From assembly GCF_000153025.1 (NCBI RefSeq), contig NZ_CH672432.1, forward strand, positions 199,186 to 263,185: DNA of 64,000 nt. The letters run 5' to 3'. This document shows, piece after piece, positions 27,236 to 37,308 of this stretch. A program made the translations under genes and the position numbers. The DNA is from Marinomonas sp. MED121 (GTDB taxonomy: Bacteria > Pseudomonadota > Gammaproteobacteria > Pseudomonadales > Marinomonadaceae). How positions within the stretch are numbered: the first letter of the stretch is position 1; every line of letters begins with the position of its first letter. Under the pieces are notes generated by a model. That model was not told the origin of the DNA. It worked only from the letters and a program-made list of their open reading frames with translations, and ran no database searches.

Positions 27236-28444
27236 TTACACCTCAACCCCATCAAGCTCAGCAACAGTTAAAATATCTTTATCACCACGACCTGATAAAT
27301 TCACCACAACAATTTGATCTTTATCCATTGTTGCCGCTAATTTCATTCCATATGCCACTGCATGACTTGATTCTAATGCTGGCATAATTCCTTCTAGACG
27401 CGTTAGATCACGGAAACCATCCATCGCTTCGTCATCATTGATCGCCACATAATTTGCACGACCTATGTCTTTTAACCAAGCATGCTCAGGCCCAACACCA
27501 GGATAATCCAAGCCCGCTGAAATAGAATGAGTGCCACTTATTTGGCCATCTTCATCTGCCATTATATAAGTACGGTTACCGTGAAGCACACCAGGACGCC
27601 CTGCTGTCAATGGTGCAGCATGCTCCCCTGTTTCAACACCATTACCGCCTGCCTCAACACCATACATAGCTACTGATTTATCTTGAATAAAGGGATGGAA
27701 CATACCAATTGCGTTTGACCCACCACCAACACAAGCAACAACAGCATCAGGCAATCGACCTTCTTGTGCCATACATTGCTCTTTCGTTTCACGTCCAATC
27801 ACGGCTTGAAAATCCCTCACCAATTTAGGGTATGGGTGCGGACCTGCGGCAGTACCAATAATGTAGAAGGTATCATCAACATGACTAACCCAATGACGCA
27901 TAGCTTCGTTTAAGGCATCTTTTAATGTTTGTGTACCTGAATCAACAGGAACCACTTCAGCACCGAGTAGCTTCATACGATAAACATTCAAAGATTGTCG
28001 CTTGATATCTTCTGCGCCCATGAATACTTTGCAATTTAAGCCCAATCGCGCAGCAACAGTTGCTGAGGCCACACCATGTTGACCGGCACCTGTTTCAGCA
28101 ATGATATTTGGCTTACCCATATGTTTTGCCAATAACGCCTGACCTATGGTGTTATTAATTTTATGGGCACCTGTATGGTTTAGGTCTTCTCGCTTTAAAT
28201 AAATTTTTGCACCGCCTGCTTTTTCAGTCAGCCTTTGTGCAAAATACAGTGGCGATGGACGACCCACATAATGCGCTAAATCTTTATCAAATGCGGCTTG
28301 AAAATCAGCATCTTTAGACATGGTCTCATAAAGCGCAGTTAAGTCTTCTAATGCCGCCATGAGAGTTTCAGATACAAAAACACCACCATACTGGCCAAAA
28401 CGGCCATTTTGATCTGGTAGGTTATCCGGTATTTTATTGTCCAC
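27236..28444 (-). CDS. trpB: Tryptophan synthase beta subunit (TrpB)
   Basis: A PLP enzyme joining indole and serine. The cofactor lysine is in HTGAHKINN, the catalytic glutamate in [11 protein letters not shown], and the phosphate cup in [10 protein letters not shown]. The GTG at 28444 is preferred because GGAG lies six bases upstream; a GTG at 28456 is in frame but has no site. From 28444 it is 402 residues and overlaps the trpF end by 11 bases. Confidence 0.96.
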   Translation of the reverse strand: MDNKIPDNLPDQNGRFGQYGGVFVSETLMAALEDLTALYETMSKDADFQAAFDKDLAHYVGRPSPLYFAQRLTEKAGGAKIYLKREDLNHTGAHKINNTIGQALLAKHMGKPNIIAETGAGQHGVASATVAARLGLNCKVFMGAEDIKRQSLNVYRMKLLGAEVVPVDSGTQTLKDALNEAMRHWVSHVDDTFYIIGTAAGPHPYPKLVRDFQAVIGRETKEQCMAQEGRLPDAVVACVGGGSNAIGMFHPFIQDKSVAMYGVEAGGNGVETGEHAAPLTAGRPGVLHGNRTYIMADEDGQISGTHSISAGLDYPGVGPEHAWLKDIGRANYVAINDDEAMDGFRDLTRLEGIMPALESSHAVAYGMKLAATMDKDQIVVVNLSGRGDKDILTVAELDGVEV

Positions 28445-29054
28445 GTTTAGCTCCACTTATAAATTGTTGTACTTTATTATGATCCTTAATGCCTTTTGAT
28501 AACTCAACGCCCCCACTGACGTCGACAGCATAAGGTTGTACTTGTTCTACTGCTTCACGGATATTACTCACCGTTAATCCGCCAGCTAAAATAATGGGCT
28601 TGCTTGCCTTAGTTGGCACCAAATCCCAGTTAAAACGCTCTCCCGTACCACCAGGCACGCCAGCTTTATAAGCATCAAGTAAGATGGCACTAGCATCAGG
28701 AAATTTTGTTATCTCTTGTTCAATATTGGCATCAGGCTTAACCCTTAGCGCCTTAAGGAAACTACGCTGATATTGTCGACAAGTTTCATTGCTTTCATCC
28801 CCATGAAACTGAATAAGCCAACGCGGACTATGATTAATCACAGAGGATACAAGGCTCTGATCAGCATTGACGAATAAAGCAACAGGGGTAACAAATGGTG
28901 GCAAGCAGTTCACTATCTCATTTGCTTTTTCAGGTGAGATATAACGGGGAGATTTATCATAAAAGACAAAACCCAAGGCATCAGCACCTTGCTCACATGC
29001 ATGCAAGGCATCTTCTAAATTTGTAATTCCACAGATTTTAACGCGGCAATTCAT
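28434..29054 (-). CDS. trpF: Phosphoribosylanthranilate isomerase (TrpF)
   Basis: A (beta/alpha)8 isomerase of tryptophan synthesis. It has 206 residues with the catalytic cysteine in [12 protein letters not shown], the catalytic aspartate in [16 protein letters not shown], and the phosphate site [10 protein letters not shown] ... [11 protein letters not shown] at 29054 follows AAGAG; a TTG five codons earlier is less likely. Overlaps both truA and trpB ends. Confidence 0.95.
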   Translation of the reverse strand: MNCRVKICGITNLEDALHACEQGADALGFVFYDKSPRYISPEKANEIVNCLPPFVTPVALFVNADQSLVSSVINHSPRWLIQFHGDESNETCRQYQRSFLKALRVKPDANIEQEITKFPDASAILLDAYKAGVPGGTGERFNWDLVPTKASKPIILAGGLTVSNIREAVEQVQPYAVDVSGGVELSKGIKDHNKVQQFISGAKRGQ

Positions 29055-29865
29055 AGCTTGGCTCTTCAAAATGAGGTAAAAAATGTGGTCCTAACGCCAC
29101 TTTTGGCACTTTAAACTCTGGCGGATATTCTGCATCAACAAAATAAAGCCCTTCTGGAGGACCTGTTATTCCACCTTTAGTTCTATCCTTAGCCGCCAAA
29201 ACTTTACTGGCCCATGATACCTCTTCTTCCCCTGCACCAATAGTCATTAAAACACCGGCAAAGTTACGTATCATATGATGTAAGAAAGCATTGGCTCTGA
29301 TATCTAGCACGATATATTGACCAGACTGGTAAATTTCAAAGTTCAAAATGGTTCTTACAGGTGTGTGAGCTTGACAGCCAACCGCTCTAAATGAACTAAA
29401 ATCGTGCTTACCAACAAAGACTTTCGCTGCTTGCTGCATTTTTAGAATATCGAGCTTTTTATGTGTCCAAGTCACTTCTTTGGACATAATAGCAGGACGC
29501 AAAGGATGAGAATAAATCACATAACGATAACGTCGACTAACGGCACTAAAACGGGCATGAAAACTGGGATGCATATTCGCCGCTGCAACAACGGCAATGT
29601 CTTTAGGTAGGTTTGAGTTTACCCCCAGCGTCCAAGCTCTTTCGCTACGCTCAACATCCGTCTCGAAATGAACCACCTGAGCACTGGCATGAACACTGGC
29701 GTCGGTTCTACCTGCACATACCACTTTTATGGTATGTGCAGCGATTTTTGATAACGCCTCTTCTAAACACTTTTGTACAGTTGGGACATCATATTTCTGT
29801 GCTTGCCATCCCTTGTATTCTGATCCTTTATATTCAACAACTAACGCGACTTTCTTTTTACTCAC
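29038..29865 (-). CDS. truA: tRNA pseudouridine(38-40) synthase (TruA)
   Basis: Modifies U38-U40 of the tRNA anticodon arm. The catalytic aspartate is in CAGRTDASVHA; RFSAVSRRYRYVIY and FLHHMIRNFAGVL are family landmarks. The GTG at 29865 (MSKKKVALVVEYKG) matches the family N-terminus and lies inside the fimV end; a TTG at 29883 is also open. About 275 residues. Confidence 0.94.
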   Translation of the reverse strand: MSKKKVALVVEYKGSEYKGWQAQKYDVPTVQKCLEEALSKIAAHTIKVVCAGRTDASVHASAQVVHFETDVERSERAWTLGVNSNLPKDIAVVAAANMHPSFHARFSAVSRRYRYVIYSHPLRPAIMSKEVTWTHKKLDILKMQQAAKVFVGKHDFSSFRAVGCQAHTPVRTILNFEIYQSGQYIVLDIRANAFLHHMIRNFAGVLMTIGAGEEEVSWASKVLAAKDRTKGGITGPPEGLYFVDAEYPPEFKVPKVALGPHFLPHFEEPSYELPR

Positions 29866-32140
29866 TTGGTGACATCCGATCAATCATACTCTGTGCTTCT
29901 GAAACCTGAGTTTCGTTTCCTGACGTTAATACGTCTTCAAGGATAACTCTTGCACCTTCTTCGTCACCCATATCCATATAAGCTCTGGCTAAATCTAATT
30001 TCGTTGCCATTTCATCACCACTGGCATCAAAGAAGTCGAACTCTTCTTCTTCGTCACTGGCTTCATCATCTTCAATGGCATCTTCTTCAGTGAATGAAGG
30101 AACCTCTAAATCATCCTCTTCTGCTTGTGCTTCTGTTAACGACTCTTCGATACTATTTGCCAAACTTTCATTTGGATCTTCATCAAAAATCGCAGTCTCA
30201 TCAACATCATCTTGATCTTCAGTATCGTTTAATAAATTATTAACAAAGTCGGCTTCTTCAGAGTCCTCATCATCTAATTCATCTAGAATATCATCCGCAG
30301 CATCAGAGACAGGCTCATCAAGTGACTCTTCAAATTCATCCTCAATCTCTGGCTCAGGTTCGATCGTAGGAATTTCATCTTCATCAACCACTTCAAGATC
30401 ATCAGCATCATCTAGGTCAAAACCAAAGTCTTCTTCTGTCACACCTTCTTCTGCATCATCAAGATCTAACTCTAAATCATCAGCAAAGGCATCATCACCA
30501 AAGGCTTGATCTTCAAGGTTTGTCTCTTCAATATCATCACCAAAGGCTTGATCTTCAATGTCATTATCATCAAGGTCATCAGCAAATGGGTCATCTGAAA
30601 TATCGGTATCAAGATCAGTATCTATCTCATCTTCAACTGTGTCTTCACCAACCGCCCCATCAAAATCAAAAGAGAAGGGATCATCGTCATCCTCTTCTTT
30701 TTCCTGAGTAAGCTCACTTTCGGCTTTAGCATCTGCAGCAACAGCTACAGCGGCGACGGGTGCAATAGATTCACTGGCTAAATCAAATTCACTTAACTCG
30801 TCGCCTTCATCCTTCTTTTTGCTAGATCGCTTAATCAAGAAGCCAACCAAGACACCAATTAGGAGTAAGAAGACTGAGGCAATTGAGACAAAAATGGGAT
30901 TACCAAAGAATTGATTAATAAAAGACTGCTCTTCAATCATCTCTTTTTCACGACGTAGTTGATCCGCTTCTAACAATTGATCAACCGTATTTTTCTGTTC
31001 TTGTAATGCATTTTGAGCAGACATAAATTGTTGCTGCAACTCGGCTAATTGAGCGTCTTTAAGGCTAATCAACTCTTCAAGGGTTGCCAGCTGAGAATTT
31101 AAGTCATCTAATTTTTGACCTAACTCTGCTTTCTCACGGGTTTCTTTGTCTAAATTTTCTTTAGTGGCAGACAGCTCTTGCTCTAATTGAGCCACTTTTT
31201 GAGAGTTACCCTCATTTGAGCTTGATGCGTTTTCTGGTAATACGCTCGCACCGGTAATCAAGGATAGTGTATCTTCAGAGATTGCACGCACTTTACTGGC
31301 AGGTTTAGAATCGGCTTGCGTATTTAATTGAGCAGACTCAATCTCTTTAGCAATACGACCATTGCGCTTTAAGTCCATCCAAGCTTGATTTTGTTTATCA
31401 AATTCCTGCTTAGACATGGCTTTATTAAATAAAGCGATTTGTTCTTTGGTTGGCAACCTTAGAATGGCACCTTCTTTCATTAAGTTGATGTTATTTGCGT
31501 AAAAAGCATCTTCGTTCAATGCTTGGATCGCCATCATGGTTTGATAAACCGTTAATTGGGCGCTTTGGTTTGTTTTATCAGCTAAAGACCAAAGAGTATT
31601 ACCTTGAGAGGTACGATAAGTGCCGCTAGTTGGCATGGATTCAAGTAAGCTTCTAGCATCAACAAAGGTCGTTCTATTGACAGTATTATTGGCCGCATTT
31701 GCCACCTTACTTGATTGAACAACCTCATTGCCTGCGCTTTCAACTAAAACAGATTCTTTCAGTGGCACTTTATAACCGCGAACCACTTTGCCACTTGGCC
31801 ATCTTGCAGATAGCACAAAGTCTAAATTATCAACTTCTAATTTACTTTGACTAACAACATCAACAATTAGCTTGCCATTACTGGGTTGTCTAACTTGAAA
31901 TCTAAGGCGGGATAATATGCGATTAGGTACGATTTCAGCTTGGCGAAATTCACTTTCACTGCCTAAGCGAATTCTGACATCACCTGGCGTCAGGTTATCT
32001 ACATCTAATAATTGAATCTCAGCTTTAAAAGGCTCATTTGCCTTAGAAATGGCGGTTAATTCACCAAGTTCAAGAGCATGTGCGGACGTAATGGATAGTG
32101 TGCTTGCAACAGCGATACTAACGAGCGTCTTTTTGAGCAT
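29858..32140 (-). CDS. fimV: FimV-like polar hub / peptidoglycan-binding protein
   Basis: A large 760-residue inner-membrane protein. Order: signal peptide (about 1-22), FimV N-terminal domain (ALELGELTAISKANEPFKAEIQLLDV...), LysM-like segment (TYRTSQGNTLWSLADKTNQ, about 187-240), coiled coil (about 315-400), one membrane helix (FVSIASVFLLLIGVLVGFLI), then a very acidic cytoplasmic region (about 445-700) and a C-terminal TPR-like cap (KLDLARAYMDMGDEEGARVILEDVL). FimV organises the cell pole and supports type IV pili and chemoreceptor placement. The acidic region holds a recent in-frame duplication (EDQAFGDD twice). Confidence 0.92.
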   Translation of the reverse strand: MLKKTLVSIAVASTLSITSAHALELGELTAISKANEPFKAEIQLLDVDNLTPGDVRIRLGSESEFRQAEIVPNRILSRLRFQVRQPSNGKLIVDVVSQSKLEVDNLDFVLSARWPSGKVVRGYKVPLKESVLVESAGNEVVQSSKVANAANNTVNRTTFVDARSLLESMPTSGTYRTSQGNTLWSLADKTNQSAQLTVYQTMMAIQALNEDAFYANNINLMKEGAILRLPTKEQIALFNKAMSKQEFDKQNQAWMDLKRNGRIAKEIESAQLNTQADSKPASKVRAISEDTLSLITGASVLPENASSSNEGNSQKVAQLEQELSATKENLDKETREKAELGQKLDDLNSQLATLEELISLKDAQLAELQQQFMSAQNALQEQKNTVDQLLEADQLRREKEMIEEQSFINQFFGNPIFVSIASVFLLLIGVLVGFLIKRSSKKKDEGDELSEFDLASESIAPVAAVAVAADAKAESELTQEKEEDDDDPFSFDFDGAVGEDTVEDEIDTDLDTDISDDPFADDLDDNDIEDQAFGDDIEETNLEDQAFGDDAFADDLELDLDDAEEGVTEEDFGFDLDDADDLEVVDEDEIPTIEPEPEIEDEFEESLDEPVSDAADDILDELDDEDSEEADFVNNLLNDTEDQDDVDETAIFDEDPNESLANSIEESLTEAQAEEDDLEVPSFTEEDAIEDDEASDEEEEFDFFDASGDEMATKLDLARAYMDMGDEEGARVILEDVLTSGNETQVSEAQSMIDRMSPSE
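30491..30558. repeat. 26-bp direct repeat inside fimV
   Basis: The 26 bases at 30491-30516 recur at 30533-30558, a 42-base (14-codon) period that keeps the reading frame. They encode the two EDQAFGDD units in the acidic region. Confidence 0.8.
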
Positions 32141-32305
32141 AAGCTTCCCTTATTTCACCAAACTACTAATCAAAAGTACCCCAAGTATCTTACAGGGATA
32201 GGGATTTATCAATAGCTTTAGAATCAATGGTTTGGCTAATCTTTGCGTTTAAGCAAAAGCAAGCCTCATTCACATTATATTTTTGCGTTTTTGATCGTTT
32301 TTTAG

Positions 32306-33031
32306 TCAGGGGCGCTGAATAAATTCAGATTTGTATAAATAGCCTTGAACATAGTCGACCCCAAGCTCTTTTGCAAAAACAAGGTCTTGCTCACTTTCCA
32401 CCCCTTCCAACACGATTTTCTTACCTGTCTCTTTACCAAACTCAATCATCTTTCTGGTAAAGCGCATAAAGTGATCATCACTGGCTTTTTTAACCACATG
32501 CTTATCAAGCTTAATCACATCCACTAGTTGCATCACAGAAACAGAAATCATGGATTTAGGATTACACAAGTCATCGATTGCAGTACCTATATTATAAGCA
32601 GCCAAGGTTTCAATCATGGATAAACTCATTAATGCATCATTGAGTTCGGAGTTTTCAATCAGTTCCACCATGATTTCATTCTTTTTATGAGATCGGATAA
32701 GCTGAACAAAAGGGTTTTCAATCCCTGTGACACCACTGGCAAAAAATGCATCTTGGTCCAAATTGACAAAGATCTTTATGTTATCTGGCGCATTCTCTAG
32801 TTGGATTTTTTTCTGTTCATATTCGACTTGATACAAACTTAACAAATTGTGATGTAATGAAGCATATACAAGGTCTGGTCGAATTGATTCGCCACTGGCA
32901 GTATAAAATCGAGAAAGGGCCTCATAAGCAAATACATCGCCACTTGAGACACAAACTATTGGCTGATACTCAACCCCGTAACGTTTATTTTCTAGCAGAT
33001 CAATTACTAGCTGATTACTTAGTGACTCCAT
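32306..33031 (-). CDS. EAL-domain protein (putative c-di-GMP phosphodiesterase)
   Basis: A 241-residue stand-alone EAL domain with no sensor domain or membrane segment. The signature appears as YEALSR near residue 38; other metal or catalytic positions are kept in part: FVNLDQD (N), ELIENS (E), AIDDLC (DD), IKLDKH (K), LEGVE (E) and QGYLY (Q). The loop that is normally DDFGTGYSS reads DDLCNPKSM, an unusual change in loop 6, so activity may be altered or the protein may be a c-di-GMP binder. Separate gene between fimV and mesX. Confidence 0.8.
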   Translation of the reverse strand: MESLSNQLVIDLLENKRYGVEYQPIVCVSSGDVFAYEALSRFYTASGESIRPDLVYASLHHNLLSLYQVEYEQKKIQLENAPDNIKIFVNLDQDAFFASGVTGIENPFVQLIRSHKKNEIMVELIENSELNDALMSLSMIETLAAYNIGTAIDDLCNPKSMISVSVMQLVDVIKLDKHVVKKASDDHFMRFTRKMIEFGKETGKKIVLEGVESEQDLVFAKELGVDYVQGYLYKSEFIQRP

Positions 33032-33434
33032 TAAACTAATCCAAATAAATCAATAATATACAGTTTCAATCATAGCAAACCATTAATTTAATGACACTCA
33101 TTTACAACAAAAGCCTGCTATTCATCTCACATTATTTTAACCCTATTAAATCAAACTTAACTTACATCAAAAGCGTCGACTAAATACTGCCTCCGACTTA
33201 TGCCACTAAACAGCCAATCTTCCCATCATTTGGACAATTTGATTTAAGACATCAGACACTAAAAAGAAAGATTTAACTCAAATTTTGAAAAACCTAAAAC
33301 AAATATGAACATGTCCTTTGAAAAACAATATATGAGCAAAAATCATCAATCTATGAAATAAAATCGATATTTTTCATTATTTAAAGGATTTATAAATGTC
33401 ATTCAGCCTTTAGCAATTGAGAGTTAGATACCAG
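33032..33434. promoter_or_regulatory. mesX upstream region
   Basis: 403 bases, AT-rich, no gene. ATGAAA (33353-33358) and TTTCAT (33372-33377) form an inverted repeat with 13-base spacing, about 60 bases before mesX, and could be a LysR-type (MetR-like) site. No SAM riboswitch-like fold was recognised. Confidence 0.35.
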
Positions 33435-34418
33435 ATGAACACCAACAGCGACTTCACCTTTGATATAAAAACAATTTGTTTAGATGAAAATTATCACCCT
33501 GGTGACAACACCCGCCTTTCAACTAACTTTGCCAATTTAGCCAGAGGAGAAAATCGACAACAAAATTTACGTAGCGCCTTACGCATGATCAACAATCGGT
33601 TTAATGCCTTGGCCTATTGGGACAACCCAAAGGGCAACCGCTACGCCATCGAACTTGAAATCATTTCCGTTGATATGAATATCGATGGCGGTGACAAGGT
33701 TTTTCCAACCATTGAGTTCTTAAAAACAAACATTCTTGACCACCAAACTAAGGCACGTATAGAAGGCATTGTTGGCAACAATTTTTCTTCCTATGTTAGA
33801 GATTATGACTTTAGTGTCCTCTTACTTGAGCATAATAAAGCGCGACAAAACTTTAGCGTGCCAAAGGGTTTTGGTGATTTACACGGCAAACTTTTTCAGC
33901 ATTTTTTACGCTCAAACACGTATAAAGAGCACTTTAAAAAACCACCTGTCATTTGCTTAAGTGTCTCAGAAAATAAAACCTACCACAGATCAGAAAACCA
34001 ACACCCGCTACTAGGCTATGAATATCATCCCAACCAAACCTCTCTAACCGAACAGTATTTTAAAAAAATGGGATTAGGAGTTCGCTACTTTATGCCGCCC
34101 CATAGTGTTGCTCCTCTGGCATTCTATTTTATTGGAGATTTGCTAAACGACTACTCCAACCTTGAACTGATCAGCACCATCAGCACTATGGAGACATTTC
34201 AGAAAATTTATCGCCCTGAAATTTATAATGCCAACGCCGTGGCAGGACATTGCTATCAACCAAACTTAAACACTCAAGATCATTCTTACACCCAAATTCG
34301 CTATGACAGAGAAGAGCGAGGCGAGTTGGCCTTGATACAAGGTAAGTTTGCAGAAGAAAATTTGATTAAACCGTTTCAATCAAAGCTTGAAAACTGGTCT
34401 AACAATTATTCCTTATAA
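33435..34418 (+). CDS. mesX: MesX (DUF1852): partner of the folate-independent methionine synthase
   Basis: A 327-residue DUF1852 protein. Known biology of the family: MesX is genetically required with MesD for methionine synthesis without folate and has been proposed to be oxygen-dependent; its reaction is unsettled. The sequence has no recognised standard domain, but NPKGNRYAIELEI, DFSVLLLEHNKARQNFSVPKGFGDL and AVAGHCYQP are characteristic of the family. ATG at 33435 follows GAGTTAG; the preceding TTG is less likely. It ends 28 bases before mesD, an obvious operon. Confidence 0.85.
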   Translation: MNTNSDFTFDIKTICLDENYHPGDNTRLSTNFANLARGENRQQNLRSALRMINNRFNALAYWDNPKGNRYAIELEIISVDMNIDGGDKVFPTIEFLKTNILDHQTKARIEGIVGNNFSSYVRDYDFSVLLLEHNKARQNFSVPKGFGDLHGKLFQHFLRSNTYKEHFKKPPVICLSVSENKTYHRSENQHPLLGYEYHPNQTSLTEQYFKKMGLGVRYFMPPHSVAPLAFYFIGDLLNDYSNLELISTISTMETFQKIYRPEIYNANAVAGHCYQPNLNTQDHSYTQIRYDREERGELALIQGKFAEENLIKPFQSKLENWSNNYSL

Positions 34419-34446
34419 CCGATTTTAAAATACAGCAGCATTAATT

Positions 34447-35493
34447 ATGAAAACAAACACAACACCACTTCTCCCCACCTCAACAGCAGGTAGTTTACCT
34501 AAACCCGCCTGGCTAACACAGCCAGAGACCCTTTGGTCACCTTGGCTACTAGAAGGCACAAGGTTGATTGAAGGCAAACAAGATGCACTAAGTATTTCAT
34601 TAGGCGAACAGCACCAAGCAGGCATGGATATTGTTAGTGATGGCGAACAAACTCGCCAACATTTTGTCACCACCTTTATCGAGCATTTATCAGGGGTTGA
34701 TTTTAACCAACGCAAAACAGTTAAAATCCGTGACCGCTATGACGCCAGTGTTCCATCTGTCATTGGCGCTGTTTCAAGGCCAACTTCCGTTTTCGTTGAA
34801 GATGCAAAGCTTTTACGCAAGCAAACCCAAAAACCTATTAAATGGGCGTTACCTGGGCCCATGACAATGATAGATACCCTGTATGATGATCATTATCATA
34901 GCCGTGAAAAACTTGCTTGGGAGTTTGCAAAGATCCTCAATCAAGAAGCGAAAGAGTTAGAAGCGGCTGGCGTGGATATCATTCAATTTGATGAGCCTGC
35001 ATTTAATGTCTTTTTTGATGAGGTTAATGATTGGGGAATTGCTTGTTTAGAGAAAGCAATTGAAGGACTTAAATGTGAGACCGCTGTACATATTTGCTAT
35101 GGCTACGGCATCAAAGCCAACACGGATTGGAAAAAAACACTGGGAACAGAGTGGCGACAATATGAAGCAGTATTTCCTAAACTTCAGCGATCTGCAATTG
35201 ATATCATTTCATTAGAATGTCACAACTCACGTGTCCCGCTTGAACTACTTGAACTGATCCGCGGTAAAAAAGTCATGGTCGGCGTCATTGATGTAGCAAC
35301 CAATGTTATAGAAACACCTGAAGAAGTCGCCAACACACTTAGAACAGCACTTAACTATGTTGATGCTGACAAGCTCTACCCTTCTACAAATTGCGGCATG
35401 GCACCTTTATCCCGACAAGTTGCTAGAGATAAATTAAATGCACTAAGAGCAGGTACAGACATAATTAGAAAAGAGATTCTATCTAGAGACTAA
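34447..35493 (+). CDS. mesD: MesD: core MetE-like methionine synthase (COG0620)
   Basis: A 348-residue protein matching only the C-terminal catalytic barrel of MetE, which is about 750 residues. The zinc ligands of the MetE site are visible: His and Cys in AVHICYGYG, Glu in SLECHNSR and Cys in STNCGMAPLS. The MetE N-terminal folate-binding half is absent, as expected of the MesA-MesD families. The adjacent DUF1852 gene assigns it to MesD. The methyl donor is unknown. A MetR-like regulator follows. Confidence 0.88.
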   Translation: MKTNTTPLLPTSTAGSLPKPAWLTQPETLWSPWLLEGTRLIEGKQDALSISLGEQHQAGMDIVSDGEQTRQHFVTTFIEHLSGVDFNQRKTVKIRDRYDASVPSVIGAVSRPTSVFVEDAKLLRKQTQKPIKWALPGPMTMIDTLYDDHYHSREKLAWEFAKILNQEAKELEAAGVDIIQFDEPAFNVFFDEVNDWGIACLEKAIEGLKCETAVHICYGYGIKANTDWKKTLGTEWRQYEAVFPKLQRSAIDIISLECHNSRVPLELLELIRGKKVMVGVIDVATNVIETPEEVANTLRTALNYVDADKLYPSTNCGMAPLSRQVARDKLNALRAGTDIIRKEILSRD

Positions 35494-35752
35494 TAAAGAT
35501 ACTCTTAAGGGCTCGGCTTTAAAAAATTAAGCCGTCCTTTTCATAGAGTCGATTTATCTTGAAAGAACACACTGACAGTCAACTCTTAATAGAGGCCATC
35601 TCAAAATATTCCACTTCAAAGAACGCTTCACATTTGTGCCTCCTATTACACTCTCGACTCAAAGAAGTAAAAGCACTAATAGATGAATAGAAATGATAGT
35701 ATTTTAGAATCAATGAGTTTTACTCATATAAATGATAAATTGGAGCCTACAA

Positions 35753-36637
35753 GTGCTGGAAAGAATCCACCTAGAAATACTAACCGCAATAAAAGAGCAT
35801 GGCACGCTCACAAAAGCAGCGGATTCATTACATTTATCCCAATCAGCATTGAGCCACAGTATTAAAAAGCTAGAAGGCCAAATAGGCACCTCCATTTGGA
35901 AAAAAGATGGCCGCAACCTTCGCCTAACAACCGCTGGTGAAAGAGTCCAAACCCTAGCCAATAGAGTCTTACCTCAATTTTCGCATACAGAGTTACTACT
36001 CAATCAAATTGCCAAGGGAGAAGCTGGCGCCCTTCGCATTGGCATGGAGTGCCACCCTTGTTATCAATGGCTATTAAGAGTAATACAGCCCTATCTAGAA
36101 GAGTGGCCAGACATAGACATGGATGTGAAACAAGCATTTCAATTTGGTGCGTTAGGTGCATTATTAAGTTACGAAATCGATGTACTTATTACACCAGACC
36201 CACTTTATAAACCCACAATAGAATACATCCCCGTCTTTGACTATGAGCACAGGCTTGTCGTGTGTGAGTCTCACACACTTTCCACTCAAGCATTTGTCAC
36301 CCCTAACCAACTCGCCCAAGAAGTCTTGTTTAGCTATCCGGTTGAACCAGAAAGGCTCGATGTTTTCAGTCAGTTTCTTAGCCCTGCAAAGTGCACAGTG
36401 AAAAAACACAAGTACATTGAGACAACTGAAATAATGTTACAAATGGTGGCAGCAGGCCGTGGTGTTTGCGCCCTTCCAGGCTGGTTAGTGGATGAATACG
36501 CTAAATCCATGCCTATCAAGAGCATTCGCTTTGGGCAAGATGGGATCAAGAAACAGATATTTGTCGGCATTCGAAAAGATGAGCAACAGATTAGCTACTT
36601 ACAAGATTTTATTGCGCAGGCCAGTAAGACAAGATAG
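35753..36637 (+). CDS. LysR-family regulator, MetR-like
   Basis: 294 residues from the GTG at 35753, which has GGAG seven bases upstream; an ATG seven codons earlier (35732) lacks a site. The winged helix is GTLTKAADSLHLSQSALSHSIKKLEGQIG, close to MetR, and the substrate domain (RIGMECHPCYQWLLRVIQPYLEEWPDIDMDV) is typical of MetR, which senses homocysteine. Its place after mesXD suggests it controls that operon; the target site is not proven. Confidence 0.8.
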   Translation: MLERIHLEILTAIKEHGTLTKAADSLHLSQSALSHSIKKLEGQIGTSIWKKDGRNLRLTTAGERVQTLANRVLPQFSHTELLLNQIAKGEAGALRIGMECHPCYQWLLRVIQPYLEEWPDIDMDVKQAFQFGALGALLSYEIDVLITPDPLYKPTIEYIPVFDYEHRLVVCESHTLSTQAFVTPNQLAQEVLFSYPVEPERLDVFSQFLSPAKCTVKKHKYIETTEIMLQMVAAGRGVCALPGWLVDEYAKSMPIKSIRFGQDGIKKQIFVGIRKDEQQISYLQDFIAQASKTR

Positions 36638-37250
36638 TGCTTTATAGGGCTATTTTTTAAGATGAAAGATTCACTAGGCCTTAATAAATTACCACGCCAT
36701 CTCAAACCACCTCATCAACGCAACATGATTTAATAACCTTTATTAAGGCTTAGAGTGACAAAGTAAGAGTATTAGCTCTTACATCATGCCGCCCACATCT
36801 ATAATGATTAGTTAAAAAACAAAACATACAAAGTAGATAAACTACATTATACCACGATCGAACAATGAGCTTAATTAGGTAGTTGAAAAAAATCGTAGTT
36901 CACCACTATTACAGATTCATTGCCTGCATAGATACCAATATAGACATACATTAGATACAAAAAGCTATCTCGAAGGACGGCTTTTAGCCAATTGTTGATA
37001 TTAACTTTTGAGTTACTTAGGGCCTATAACGGACATTAACCTCTTCATATTTTGAATCGAAAATATTGAAGCTAACGTTCACCAGCGACGGAAATTGTGA
37101 GTAGGATATTATTGAGAAGCTCCAGAAGTCACTCAATTAAAATAAGTCATGAAACATAATTTCTTCTTTACTAAATAAACTAAATTTAAAACCGCTCAAT
37201 AAGGCACTTCTTAATATAATTCCCTATAGATCATCAAAGTCTTTGGATGG
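36638..37250. other. Intergenic region, no gene seen
   Basis: About 610 bases without a convincing reading frame. An 11-base perfect inverted repeat, GCCTTAATAAA (36678-36688) with TTTATTAAGGC (36739-36749), spans 72 bases and may be a decayed small element or an mRNA structure. Confidence 0.5.
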
Positions 37251-37293
37251 TTGCATTATGAAACCAATTCCAATATAGTTTCATAATGAAACC
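37251..37293. promoter_or_regulatory. Candidate HxlR operator pair upstream of the AhpD-like gene
   Basis: TTGCATTATGAAACC (37251-37265) and the perfect palindrome GTTTCAT-A-ATGAAAC (37278-37292) lie just before the start at 37309. TTGCAATATGAAACC, one base different from the first, lies 20 bases upstream of the HxlR gene (39186-39200, minus strand). Confidence 0.6.
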
Positions 37294-37308
37294 AAATTGG
37301 AAGTAACT

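Noticed and set aside
33032-33434. SAM or cobalamin riboswitch upstream of mesX
   Set aside because: No conserved core of either riboswitch class was recognised; the region is AT-rich and unstructured by eye.
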